In this document: piece by piece, positions 34,604-42,669 of the stretch
How positions within the stretch are numbered: the stretch's first letter is position 1
Layout of the letters: every line of letters begins with the position of its first letter
Assembly: GCF_009377235.1 (NCBI RefSeq)
Contig: NZ_VMNX01000004.1
Coordinates: 1-64,000, forward strand
Source: Streptomyces acidicola
Lineage (GTDB): Bacteria; Actinomycetota; Actinomycetes; Streptomycetales; Streptomycetaceae
Length of the DNA stretch: 64,000 bases
Direction: 5' to 3'
Position numbers and translations under genes: made by a program
Notes under the pieces: model-generated
Seen by the model: only the letters and a program-made list of their open reading frames with translations
Told to the model about the DNA's origin: nothing
Database searches by the model: none

Positions 34604-35647
34604 TCAGTCCAGGTCGGACATGTCGAGTACGAAGCGGTAGCGGACCTCGTTGCGCCGGAGACGGTCGAGGGCCTCGTTCACCTGCGTCGAGGGGAGCACC
34701 TCGATGTCGGCGGTGATGCCGTGTTCGGCGCAGAAGTCGAGCATGGCGGCGGTCGCGGGCCTGCCGCCGCTACCTCCGGAGCTGAGTTTCTTGCGTCCCG
34801 CGAGCAGGTCGGTGGTCTCCACAGTGATGGATCCGAGGTGCCCGAGGTGGCTGAGCGTTCCGTCCATGGCGACCAGATGCAGGTAGGGGCCGAGGTCGTG
34901 CGGGGCGGAGATGGTGTCGATCACGACGTCGAACCGGTCGCGGGCGTCAGCCATCTGTTCCGGGTTCGTGGAGACGATGAGACCGTGGGCGCCGAGACGA
35001 CGAGCGTCATCGACCTTGTCCGGTGAGCGGCTGACAACCGAGGTGTCGGCGCCGAGCGCCACGGCGATCTTGACCGCGAGATGGCCCAGGCCGCCCAGTC
35101 CCGCCACGGCGACGCGGGTCCCTGGCCCCACTCCGAGGGCGTGCATCGGTTCCCAGACGGTGATCCCGGCACAGAGGAGAGGAGCGGCCGCGGCCGGATC
35201 CAGGCCGGCGGGAAGCGGGTAGGCGAAGCGGTCGCGGACGACGTACTCGCGGGAGTAACCCCCCAGGGTGGTCGATCCGTCGTGGCGGTCGATGCCGTCG
35301 TAGGTCAGAGTCGGGAACGCGTGGCAGAAGTTCTCCTGACCGGCCCGGCACATGGCGCACTCACCGCACGAATCGACGATGTTGCCCACCGCGACCGGGT
35401 CGCCGACGGTGAAGCGGGTGACCGCAGGTCCGGCCTCGGTCACCACGCCCGTGAACTCGTGCCCCGGTACCAGGGGCCGGCCTTCTTCGCCATCCCGGGC
35501 GCCGACGGCGTGTGCGTCGGTGTGGCAGACGCCGCAGTAGTCGACCCGGACCGCGATGTCGTCGGGGCGCAGGTCTCGCCGTTCCAGTGACGTCCGCCGC
35601 AGTGTCGACGACGAGCCTTCCACCTGCCAGCCAACCGTGCTCCTCAT
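34604..35647 (-). CDS. zinc-dependent alcohol dehydrogenase (NAD(P)-dependent, YahK/CAD-like)
   Basis: A 347-aa medium-chain dehydrogenase. Catalytic zinc ligands are in YCGVCHTDAHAVG and VPGHEFTG. The four structural-zinc cysteines are in SCGECAMCRAGQENFC. Coenzyme binding is VAVAGLGGLGHLAVKIAV, with SRSPDK in the position that favours NADP. The overall pattern fits the aldehyde-reducing cinnamyl-alcohol/YahK type. ATG 35647 has GAGGAGG upstream. It is divergent from a TetR gene, and two copies of one operator-like box lie between them. Confidence 0.92.
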   Translation of the reverse strand: MRSTVGWQVEGSSSTLRRTSLERRDLRPDDIAVRVDYCGVCHTDAHAVGARDGEEGRPLVPGHEFTGVVTEAGPAVTRFTVGDPVAVGNIVDSCGECAMCRAGQENFCHAFPTLTYDGIDRHDGSTTLGGYSREYVVRDRFAYPLPAGLDPAAAAPLLCAGITVWEPMHALGVGPGTRVAVAGLGGLGHLAVKIAVALGADTSVVSRSPDKVDDARRLGAHGLIVSTNPEQMADARDRFDVVIDTISAPHDLGPYLHLVAMDGTLSHLGHLGSITVETTDLLAGRKKLSSGGSGGRPATAAMLDFCAEHGITADIEVLPSTQVNEALDRLRRNEVRYRFVLDMSDLD

Positions 35648-35664
35648 GACGCCTCCTCGTAGAC

Positions 35665-35728
35665 AGACTGTTCGGTCTATTGACCGTAAGCGCATCCGGC
35701 CCGTGCAGGCAAACTGACTGTTCTGTCT
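35665..35728. promoter_or_regulatory. duplicated TetR operator boxes
   Basis: AGACTGTTCGGTCT (35665-35678) and TGACTGTTCTGTCT (35715-35728) match at 12 of 14 positions; the first has AGAC/GTCT symmetry. They are 50 bp centre to centre, five helical turns, and lie in the 95-bp gap between the dehydrogenase and regulator starts. The spacing suits cooperative binding that represses both genes. Confidence 0.62.
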
Positions 35729-35742
35729 GGTAGCGTCGGGGC

Positions 35743-36336
35743 ATGGCTGATCAGCCCCTGACCTCGCGTGGAGCCGCGACGTACCAACGCATCCTCGACG
35801 TGGCGACCCAGGAGTTCGCCGAGCATGGGATCGCCGGTGCGCGCGTCGAGCGGATCGTGGCCGCGGCACGCACGAACAAGGCGCAGCTCTACGCCTACTT
35901 CGGCAGCAAGGAAGGGCTCTTCGACGCCGTCTTCTTCGGCTCGCTCGAGCGGATCGTGAACGTCGTCCCGATCGACGCCACCGACCTCGCGGACTGGGCC
36001 GTACGCCTCTACGACGAGTATCTCCGCCGCCCCGACCTCATCCGACTGGCCACCTGGGCACGTCTGGAGCGACGCCCGGCCGGCCACCTGGTCGACGACC
36101 CCGACCGCCTCGACGACCGCAAGCTGCGTGCCATCGCCGAGGCCCAGGCCGCCGGTCTGGTGCGCCAAGGCGACCCGTTCGACGTGATGGCCATGGTGAT
36201 CGCCATGTCCATGGCGTGGTCACCGGTCAGCAACGTCTACGCGGCGACTGCGCAGGAGCCTCCCGAACTGCACGAGCAGCGTCGAACCCTGCTCCATGAG
36301 AGCGTCCGCCGTGCCATGACGGCCGACCACATCTAG
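35743..36336 (+). CDS. TetR family transcriptional regulator
   Basis: A 197-aa regulator. The N-terminal HTH reads YQRILDVATQEFAEHGIAG, VERIVAAARTNKAQLYAYFG, the TetR signature. The C-terminal part is a helical ligand domain. The ATG at 35743 has only a weak upstream purine stretch, so the mRNA leader may be short. It sits 14 bases after the second operator box. The divergent alcohol dehydrogenase is its probable target, perhaps induced by an aldehyde. Confidence 0.9.
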   Translation: MADQPLTSRGAATYQRILDVATQEFAEHGIAGARVERIVAAARTNKAQLYAYFGSKEGLFDAVFFGSLERIVNVVPIDATDLADWAVRLYDEYLRRPDLIRLATWARLERRPAGHLVDDPDRLDDRKLRAIAEAQAAGLVRQGDPFDVMAMVIAMSMAWSPVSNVYAATAQEPPELHEQRRTLLHESVRRAMTADHI

Positions 36337-36547
36337 TTTTGCCCCCTCCAGCCATCTGCGTGCCCGGATGAGGGCGGCCGCGCAGCGCGAACCACACGTG
36401 CGGGAACGCGACTGGGCGACCAGGGCCCTGTTGGAGGCGACTGCGACAAGACCGCCCGCGCGTTCGACGCCGCCGCAATCACCCACGCGGTGCTGCTGAT
36501 GTGGCCATCACGTGCATGGAACCCGCGGCCTGGCCGCCGGACAGTGC

Positions 36548-37021
36548 CTAGGAACGTCCTCGCATCGCCAACGCAACGCCTGTCCCGATCCCCGCGATCA
36601 ACAGCCCGAGCCCACCGAAGATCAGCGGCAGCAGCCACAGCGAGGCGAACCCGTTGATCCGCGCGTCCTCGGGGGAGTCTGCGCGGTAGAGCACCTCGAC
36701 CTGCTCACCCACCTCGTACGACGGCGGATTGGAACCCGTGGAGTCCCGGAACTCCCTCGGCGTGCCATCCGCCGACGTGAACTCGACCACCGGGTACGCC
36801 GAGGGCTTGTCGTTCCCTCGCGTCTTGCGAGATGCGCCGTTGTGGTCGTCGTTCCGCCACTCCAGGGCCACCACCGAGCCCCGGGCACGCTCCGCATCCG
36901 TCAGGAACGAGACCGACACCCCGGCAAGGATCAGCCCGATGACGAAGAACAGCGCCCCGAACGCGATCGTCCCGATCGTGATCCACCGGCGAGCGCCCTG
37001 CCCACGTACCTGAACCTTCAC
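36548..37021 (-). CDS. DUF3592 membrane protein
   Basis: A 157-aa protein with two membrane helices, TIGTIAFGALFFVIGLILAG near residues 15-35 and LWLLPLIFGGLGLLIAGIG near the end. A beta-rich extracytoplasmic domain of about 85 residues lies between them (YPVVEFTSADGTPREF, VGEQVEVLYRADSPEDARI). This is the standard DUF3592 layout; function unknown. The GTG at 37021 follows GAGAGGGA. It stands alone, between a TetR gene and an MFS unit read in the other direction. Confidence 0.85.
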   Translation of the reverse strand: MKVQVRGQGARRWITIGTIAFGALFFVIGLILAGVSVSFLTDAERARGSVVALEWRNDDHNGASRKTRGNDKPSAYPVVEFTSADGTPREFRDSTGSNPPSYEVGEQVEVLYRADSPEDARINGFASLWLLPLIFGGLGLLIAGIGTGVALAMRGRS

Positions 37022-37479
37022 GATGTCCCTCTCACTTGTCCGGAGTGAGAGGGACGCTATCCCAGGCAGCCCGGTCGCCGTGCTCCCGCCCTCCGGTGAT
37101 CCGGCAACGGGCCGCCGGCTGCCGTTGAAAAACGGCGCGGCTCGGTCAGGTCCGCAACCCCTTCGACCAGTTGAGCCGCCCCACCTTCGTGACCCGGCGC
37201 GCACAGCCGGCCTCCTCCCGCCGTCTGCCCGGCCCTTAATTGCCTTTCGTGCCCTGGCGAACGGGAGCTAGTGTTCGCGCAGCGAGTGACTCACGAGGAG
37301 AGAAGACATGCCCGGTCGTCCGAGCACGCGTTGACGTTTGAGGCCGTGAGCGGCCCGTCATCGCGTGCTGCCCTTGATGCGCGGCACAGCGAGCCTTCCC
37401 TTCCCGCTGCCTGAAATGGTCGGCGCACCTGTCGTGTGCCGGGTGGCGGGTCTCGTCTTCGGTCACCCGAGGGGTCCCT
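37022..37479. other. leader region of the MFS gene
   Basis: About 460 bp. It holds a hairpin GCCGTT-GAAA-AACGGC (37121-37136), a short AT-rich stretch CTTAATTGCC near 37236 that may be the promoter, an 8-codon leader ORF at 37308-37334 and a further hairpin at 37342-37355. No other gene is seen. Confidence 0.5.
37308..37334 (+). CDS. 8-aa leader peptide upstream of the MFS exporter
   Basis: ATG to TGA gives MPGRPSTR. It has the best ribosome binding site of the region (GAGGAGAGAAGAC before the ATG), better than that of the transporter itself. Eight bases after its stop a hairpin GGCCG-TGAG-CGGCC forms (37342-37355). A short, efficiently initiated ORF followed by a stem is the layout of ribosome-stalling attenuators that induce antibiotic efflux genes. 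Expression and stalling are inferred. Confidence 0.5.
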   Translation: MPGRPSTR

Positions 37480-38784
37480 GTGCCGTCTTCTTCCTCCGCT
37501 GTATCCGATTCCGGTCGACCTGTTCCGTCAAGCCTGTGGCGGGACGGCGACTTCCGCAGGCTCTGGGTGGGCCAGACGGCTTCCCAACTGGGTGAACATG
37601 CAAGTCTGGTGGTTCTGCCGCTCTTCGCCGTCCTGACACTCCACGCCGGTGCCGGCCAGTTGGGCGTCCTGCGCGCGGTGGGGCAGGCGCCGATCCTGTT
37701 GCTCTCGCTCTTCGTTGGCGCGTGGGTTGACAGGTGGCGGGCCAGCACGGTGATGGTGCTGACGGACGTCGGCCGGACCCTGGCACTGGGCGCCGCCGCC
37801 GTGGCCGGCTTCCTCGGTTGGCTGGGCCTGCCCGCGCTGTTCGTGGTCGCCTTTGCCGTCGGGGCCCTGTCAGTGTTCTTCGACGTGGCATACCAGGCGT
37901 CTTTGGTACGGCTGGTGAAACGCGATCAGTTGGTGCGGGGCAACAGCGCGCTTGAGGGCAGTCGGTCCGCTGCGCAGATCGGCGGTCCCGCCCTCGGCGG
38001 CGCGTTGGTGTCCGTGCTGTCGGCGCCGATCGCTGCCGCCTCCAGCGCAGTTTTTTTCGCGCTGTCGTTCCTGTCGATCCGACGGATCGGTCGCCGCGAA
38101 TCCATCCCGGAACGCTCGGAACGTCCTCCTCGGGTCTGGCGGCGGATCCATGAGGGCCTTCGCTTTGTCGCCGGCGACACATCGCTGCGGACTGTGTGCC
38201 TCGCATCAGCCGCCTTCCAGTTCTTCTTCGCGGCTGTGATGACCGTCTATCTGCTGTTCCTGCCACGGGACCTGCACCTGTCGGGCACCGCCGTTGGGCT
38301 GGCACTCGCGGCGGTGGGGCCGGGCGCGCTCCTGGGCGCGCTCCTGGCCGCCCGCCTACCGAGCCGCTTCGGACATGGCGCTGTGCTCGTGTCCGCGGCA
38401 GCACTCGGCGACGGCGTGTTCCTGTTTGTGTCTGCACTGCACGGCCCCGCTGTGGTGACGGTTCCCGCGCTCCTTACGGTCAACTTCGTCTTCGGGATCT
38501 TCAGTCAGCTGGTGAATGTCACGGTCATGGCCGTCCGGCAGACTGTTACTCCCGACGGGATGCAAGGCCGAGTGGCCGCGACGATCAACTTTGTCGGCAT
38601 GGGGCTGACCCCGCTCGGCTCGCTGCTCGGCGGCTTTCTCGCGGAAGTGTGGGGGACGCGCACCAGCCTCCTGGTAACAGCCGCAGGCATGCTGCTGTCG
38701 CCGGCACTGATGGCCCTGTCCCCACTCGCCCGCCTGGGACGGACGCTTCCCGCCCCGCCGGAGACTCCGGTCCGGTCTGTGTGA
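37480..38784 (+). CDS. MFS transporter (EntS/multidrug exporter-like)
   Basis: A 434-aa integral membrane protein with about twelve helices. The beginning, LWRDGDFRRLWVGQTASQLGE, is typical of the MFS_3/enterobactin-exporter subgroup that also contains macrolide exporters. The cytoplasmic loop GAWVDRWRASTVMVLTD matches the loop 2-3 motif A (GxxxDRxxR). The start is GTG 37480 with GAGGGG upstream. The likely role is proton-driven export of a siderophore or drug; the substrate cannot be read. The long leader with a short ORF suggests regulated expression. Confidence 0.88.
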   Translation: MPSSSSAVSDSGRPVPSSLWRDGDFRRLWVGQTASQLGEHASLVVLPLFAVLTLHAGAGQLGVLRAVGQAPILLLSLFVGAWVDRWRASTVMVLTDVGRTLALGAAAVAGFLGWLGLPALFVVAFAVGALSVFFDVAYQASLVRLVKRDQLVRGNSALEGSRSAAQIGGPALGGALVSVLSAPIAAASSAVFFALSFLSIRRIGRRESIPERSERPPRVWRRIHEGLRFVAGDTSLRTVCLASAAFQFFFAAVMTVYLLFLPRDLHLSGTAVGLALAAVGPGALLGALLAARLPSRFGHGAVLVSAAALGDGVFLFVSALHGPAVVTVPALLTVNFVFGIFSQLVNVTVMAVRQTVTPDGMQGRVAATINFVGMGLTPLGSLLGGFLAEVWGTRTSLLVTAAGMLLSPALMALSPLARLGRTLPAPPETPVRSV

Positions 38785-38979
38785 CGGTTTCTATCGCCGG
38801 AACAGCCGACACAACTCCATCAGCGGGTAGCCCATGGCGATATCCACGCTGCCCCCTCGGCTGCGGTCCGGCGTTCGTCGATTCGGGCTGTGGCGCGCAA
38901 CACATTCTGCCTGTGTCACGTCCAGGCCACCTGCTCCCCTCTGGTGGGTGTCAGCAAGCGGGCCGAGGAGGACGGAACG

Positions 38980-39380
38980 ATGAGCGCACAGCGGGAGAAC
39001 AGCACGGCGACCGCGCACCGTGTGGTGGTTCTGGGGGCTGGGTACGCGGGCGTGGCCGCGGCCGTCCAACTCGCGGCCCGGGTCAAGGGGCGCGAGGGGG
39101 TGCAGGTGTCCGTGGTGAACGCGCAGGAGCGGTTCACCGAGCGCATGCGGCTGCACATGACGGCGACCGGGCAGCGGCTCGCCGAGCTGAGCATCCCGGA
39201 ACTGCTGGAGGGCACGGGGGCGCAGTTCGTACGCGGCTGGGTGACGGCGATGGACGCGGACGCCAAGACCGTGCGGTCGACGACGACCGGGTGCTGCCCT
39301 ACGACACGTTGGTGTACGGATTGGGCACTGTGGCCGACACGTCGGCGGTGCCGGGGGGCGAGGACCATGCGTACACCCTC
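38980..39380 (+). pseudogene. NADH dehydrogenase-like flavoprotein, N-terminal remnant
   Basis: It starts well (GAGGAGGACGGAACG then ATG) and has the FAD motif HRVVVLGAGYAGVAAAVQL and an NDH-2-like continuation (RFTERMRLHMTATGQRLAEL). A single missing base in the G run near 39275 shifts the frame; the next frame continues properly with DDDRVLPYDTLVYGLGTVAD. At about 39380 flavoprotein homology ends after GGEDHAYTLP. The remaining two thirds of the gene are gone, replaced by the 3' part of a sigma factor gene. Confidence 0.82.
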
Positions 39381-39381
39381 C

Positions 39382-39612
39382 CGCGAGCACGTGCGGGCCC
39401 GAAGGCCGCGCTTCGCCGCCGACCGGTCCCGGCAGCGCGAGGCCACCGAGCGGTTCTTCGCCGCCGCGACCGGCGGTGACGTCAACGCCCTGATGGAACT
39501 GCTGTCCCCGGACGCCACCCTGTGGACCGACGGCGGCGGCAAGGTCCGCCAGGCCCTGCGCCCGGTGGTGGGCGCGACCACGGTGGCCGCCTGGGTCGCG
39601 GCCATCGGCACT
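39382..39612 (+). pseudogene. SigJ-type sigma factor, C-terminal remnant
   Basis: Right after the flavoprotein fragment the sequence reads REHVRARRPRFAADRSRQRE, the end of sigma region 4, then ATERFFAAATGGDVNALMEL and LWTDGGGKVRQALRPVVG. The latter is the SnoaL-like C-terminal domain of SigJ-class ECF sigma factors. Homology stops around 39612. Flavoprotein and SigJ-type sigma genes are commonly adjacent in streptomycetes, so one deletion of neighbouring genes explains the fusion. The product cannot bind promoter -10 DNA. Confidence 0.8.
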
Positions 39613-39877
39613 GTCACCGCGTGCTGCCACCGGGCCCGAGTAGGGCTTCTTGGGCCGGGACTTCGCCATGAGCATCAGCTGCGAGGCGCCCTGCACACCG
39701 AGGCGGGTCGGGGCGCAGTGGCGGTACTCGTGCACGCAGTCGTGGCCCGACTGCACCACCAAGCACGTCTTCCATCGCAGGGTCCATGTGGGCCGGCTTG
39801 CGGAAAGCGCAAGATTCCTCGCCACCTTGTGCCCCTCGGCTGAGACTGGCCACACCGAAACCGAGGGAAGGAACCCG
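39613..39877. other. unassigned stretch after the sigma remnant
   Basis: About 265 bp. Frames are open on both strands, including a minus frame with LMLMAKSRPKKPYSG, but none matches a family I know and none has start signals. It ends with GGGAAGGAAC, the ribosome binding site of the methyltransferase. Confidence 0.35.
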
Positions 39878-40504
39878 ATGGAGCGCGCTGACGCGGTGAG
39901 GTACTGGGACAAGGTGTATGCGGAGCGGCCCGCGCCCGCTGATCCGCAGCCGAACGACCGCCTCGTCGAGACGGCCACCGCATTGCCCCCAGGGGATGCG
40001 CTGGACCTCGGATGTGGTGGCGGCGGCGACGCACTGTGGCTCGCGCGCCGCGGCTGGCAGGTCACAGCACTCGACGTCTCGGCCGTGGCGACCAAGCGAC
40101 TTGCCCAGCTGGCGCGCTCACGCGGCCTGAGTGACCGGGTCACCGCCCAGCAGCACGACGTACGCGACTCGTTGCCCGAACGGCAATTCGATCTGGTTAC
40201 CGCCCACTACTTCCACACCCCCTACGCGCAGGACAGGACAGCCATCCTCCGCTCCGCCGCCCACCTGCTGCGTCAGGGCGGACGAATCCTGGTTGTCGAT
40301 CACGGATCAACAGCACCGTGGTCATGGAATCAGGACCCGGACGTGCGGTATCCGAGTCCTCAAGAGGTCGCAGCCCTGATGCGCCTTTCCCCTGCGGGGT
40401 GGACGGTCGAACGCGCGGATGCGCCACACCGGACCGCGGTCGGCCCCGACGGCCGCACCGCCGAGGTCGTCGACCACGTCCTGCTCATCCGCCGGATCCA
40501 GTGA
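39878..40504 (+). CDS. class I SAM-dependent methyltransferase
   Basis: A 208-aa Rossmann-fold methyltransferase. The start VRYWDKVYAERP is typical of the YeiR/TehB-like small-molecule type. Motif I is ALDLGCGGGGDALWLARRG, the acidic ribose-binding residue is in VTALDVSA, and motif II/III are QHDVRDSLP and FDLVTAHYFHT. The substrate cannot be read; tellurite or thiol methylation are precedents in this group. The ATG has GGGAAGGAAC upstream. A DUF664 gene follows 32 bp later and is probably co-transcribed. Confidence 0.87.
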   Translation: MERADAVRYWDKVYAERPAPADPQPNDRLVETATALPPGDALDLGCGGGGDALWLARRGWQVTALDVSAVATKRLAQLARSRGLSDRVTAQQHDVRDSLPERQFDLVTAHYFHTPYAQDRTAILRSAAHLLRQGGRILVVDHGSTAPWSWNQDPDVRYPSPQEVAALMRLSPAGWTVERADAPHRTAVGPDGRTAEVVDHVLLIRRIQ

Positions 40505-40536
40505 TACCGATCCAACAAGCCCCCCAGGAGAACGCC

Positions 40537-41028
40537 GTGCCCACCGCCTCCCGTCGCCGTGACACCCCTCCGCCCCGCACCGCGAACAGCGAAGCCGAGG
40601 TCCTGCGCGGATTCCTCGACTACCTGCGTGCCTCGATCGCCACGAAAGTCGAAGGAGCCGCGGAACCTCAAGTCCGGACGCCCGCGGTGCCCTCAGGCAC
40701 GAGCCTGCTCGGACTGCTCAACCATCTGATCGCCGTCGAGAGCGCGACCTTCCTCGGCGAAAAGGTCACTGACTGGCAGGCGACACTCCAGCCCGCCCCT
40801 CAGGACAGCGTCTCCGATGTCGTCACTCGCTACCAGGCCACCGTCGACCGCGCGAACAAGGTCCTCGACGAATGCACGGATCTCGGCGCACCACTGCCCC
40901 GACCTGGGCGTTCAGGCCCGTCGCCGAGCGTTCGCTGGGCACTTACCCACATGATCGAGGAAACCGGTCGCCACGCAGGTCACGCAGACATCCTCCGCGA
41001 ACTCATCGACGGCACCACCGGGCGCTGA
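40537..41028 (+). CDS. DUF664/DinB-like protein (possible mycothiol-dependent enzyme)
   Basis: A 163-aa helical-bundle protein. The DinB-superfamily metal histidines are seen in LLNHLIAVES and in HMIEETGRHAGHADILREL, the characteristic DUF664 ending. Related actinobacterial proteins are mycothiol S-transferases, so a detoxification role is plausible. The start is GTG 40537 preceded by CAGGAG. It follows the methyltransferase by 32 bp. A second DinB-type gene occurs at 32127 in this window. Confidence 0.85.
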   Translation: MPTASRRRDTPPPRTANSEAEVLRGFLDYLRASIATKVEGAAEPQVRTPAVPSGTSLLGLLNHLIAVESATFLGEKVTDWQATLQPAPQDSVSDVVTRYQATVDRANKVLDECTDLGAPLPRPGRSGPSPSVRWALTHMIEETGRHAGHADILRELIDGTTGR

Positions 41029-41303
41029 GCCGCGTTCCACCTCTCACGTCCACCTGGCACCAGCGCACGTCCGGCCTTCGCTCTGCTCCCGGCTCCGGCT
41101 CCGCTGGGCTGTAGGCAGCAAGGCAGCATGGCCCCCAGAACTCAAGTACCACCTATGGCCGGGTCGTTCGGACCCTGCCCGCCCACGCCGCATGCGCTGT
41201 GATCCGGTTGCGATCACGAGCCTCGACGGACACGTGGTCACCCTCGTGTCCGTCGCCGGAAACCAGGTGGAGCGCTACCGATCTTGCTGGTTAGTGTCGT
41301 GGG

Positions 41304-41663
41304 ATGAGTACTCGTACCTTCCGTATCACCGTCCGCGGTGTCTTCGACGGACTCAGCGCCGATCAGCGGGCCGAGCTTCTGGCCCGCGCCGCAGAGCACG
41401 ATGTCCTGCGCGCGGCCTTCACGCCCGAGGGGCATCTCAGTTACGACCTGGCAGCGCGATCCGCCTTCACCTTCCGTTTCCTGGATTCCGGGGAGGAAGA
41501 GGAGGACATCCTGGAGGCCTCCGAACGCGCTGAGGAGGCGGCGAAGACGTGGCTGACCGAGCGTGGCTACGGCTACAAGAACCTCAGGTCCCAGGCCGAG
41601 GACCTCTCCCAGGCGCCACTGGGCAAACGGCAGCGCCGCGCCGCAGCCCAGAAGAACGTCTGA
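41304..41663 (+). CDS. DUF6204 family protein
   Basis: A 119-aa soluble protein common in streptomycetes. It begins TRTFRITVRGVFDGLSADQR and contains LSYDLAARSAFTFRFL, an acidic GEEEEDILEASERAEEA helix and a basic, probably flexible tail (LGKRQRRAAAQKNV). The fold looks like a small alpha/beta sandwich. No function is known to me; I recall the family as DUF6204. It stands alone, followed after 30 bp by a hairpin. Confidence 0.8.
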   Translation: MSTRTFRITVRGVFDGLSADQRAELLARAAEHDVLRAAFTPEGHLSYDLAARSAFTFRFLDSGEEEEDILEASERAEEAAKTWLTERGYGYKNLRSQAEDLSQAPLGKRQRRAAAQKNV

Positions 41664-41692
41664 TCCTGCAGCTTCACTTTCGCAGCCCCGCC

Positions 41693-41710
41693 GGCGAGTG
41701 CTTTCTCGCC
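41693..41710. terminator. hairpin after the DUF6204 gene
   Basis: GGCGAG (41693-41698) and CTCGCC (41705-41710) pair around TGCTTT, 30 bp after the stop. It is a short terminator candidate. Confidence 0.45.
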
Positions 41711-41845
41711 CCGCCGATCCTGGCACGCAGGCGGTTCGTCCCTTCAATCTGTGGAATCCATGGCCACCTGCTACTCCTTGCCACTCTTTCACCTCCGGAC
41801 AGCAGGGAGCGGCCGCTACGGGCTGATGACCATAAGGGCTCGTGC

Positions 41846-42652
41846 CTACGGGGTGAGCGCTCGGTGCAGTGCCTGGTCCAGGAGGCGCCGCAGCCGGGTG
41901 GCGGTGTCGGCCACCACCGTGGCGAGGAGAGCCGGGCCGCCGAGGGGGACCAGCACGCCGTGGGCCGGGGTGTCGGGGTTGCCGAGGAGGACCGTTGGGC
42001 GGGCCGCGGGGGTGAGGGACGGGTCGACGACGAGGAGTTGGCCGCAGGCGCGGTGCGAGCCCACGACGGCCGGGCCGTTCCAGGCGGGGTGGGGATGACC
42101 GTAGGAGGTGTGCTGGTCGAGAAGGGGGCGGCCGGCGCGGAGCACGGTGAGGTGGGAGGTCAGGTGGCCGCAGGTCTCACCGGTGCGGCCGAGGACCTGT
42201 TCGTCTCTCAGGACGAGGCGGGCGGTGGGGGCGAGGTCGACGGCGCAGGTCTGGCGGAGGTTGCTGCCGGCGGTGCTGATCAGGGGCTGCGGTAGCCAGT
42301 GCAGGGCGGCGTCGTCGCCGATGGTGAGGCGGATGTCGTAGGTGGCGGCGTCATCGCTGGGGCCACGCAGGGCGATGGTGGAGGTGGCTGCGGTGATTTC
42401 GAGTCGGGCCTGCGGGCCGACGTCGGCGTGGAGGGCGAGTTGGTCGCCGCCGAGGGGGCCGCTCATGGCGCCGATGACGTCTACGCGAGCCAGGTCGCCG
42501 CGGGGGCGGAGCTTTTGAAGTTGGAAGGGACCGTCGCTGCTGAGCAGCGGGAGGGTGGTGGCGCGGCCGTTGTGCCCGGCGCGCACCCGGGCGGTCGCCA
42601 CGACGCCGGATGTGTCCGGGAGGGGTGGGCGGTCTTCGGCGAGCGTGCTCAT
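41846..42652 (-). CDS. ureD: urease accessory protein UreD
   Basis: A 268-aa member of the UreD/UreH family, the scaffold that binds apo-urease and receives nickel through UreF and UreG. Typical stretches are LLSSDGPFQLQKLRPRGDLA, GDQLALHADVGPQARLEITA and WLPQPLISTAGSNLRQ. The segment VLGRTGETCGHLTSHLTV is also family-like. It is the last gene of the urease unit, starting 17 bp after ureG, with GGAG before the ATG. The length is typical of actinobacterial UreD. Confidence 0.92.
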   Translation of the reverse strand: MSTLAEDRPPLPDTSGVVATARVRAGHNGRATTLPLLSSDGPFQLQKLRPRGDLARVDVIGAMSGPLGGDQLALHADVGPQARLEITAATSTIALRGPSDDAATYDIRLTIGDDAALHWLPQPLISTAGSNLRQTCAVDLAPTARLVLRDEQVLGRTGETCGHLTSHLTVLRAGRPLLDQHTSYGHPHPAWNGPAVVGSHRACGQLLVVDPSLTPAARPTVLLGNPDTPAHGVLVPLGGPALLATVVADTATRLRRLLDQALHRALTP

Positions 42653-42669
42653 GTCTCCTGCCGGGTCGG

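Noticed and set aside
39613-39877. Minus-strand frame with LMLMAKSRPKKPYSG as a gene
   Set aside because: It has no proper start or end, no recognised family, and runs antisense into neighbouring remnants.
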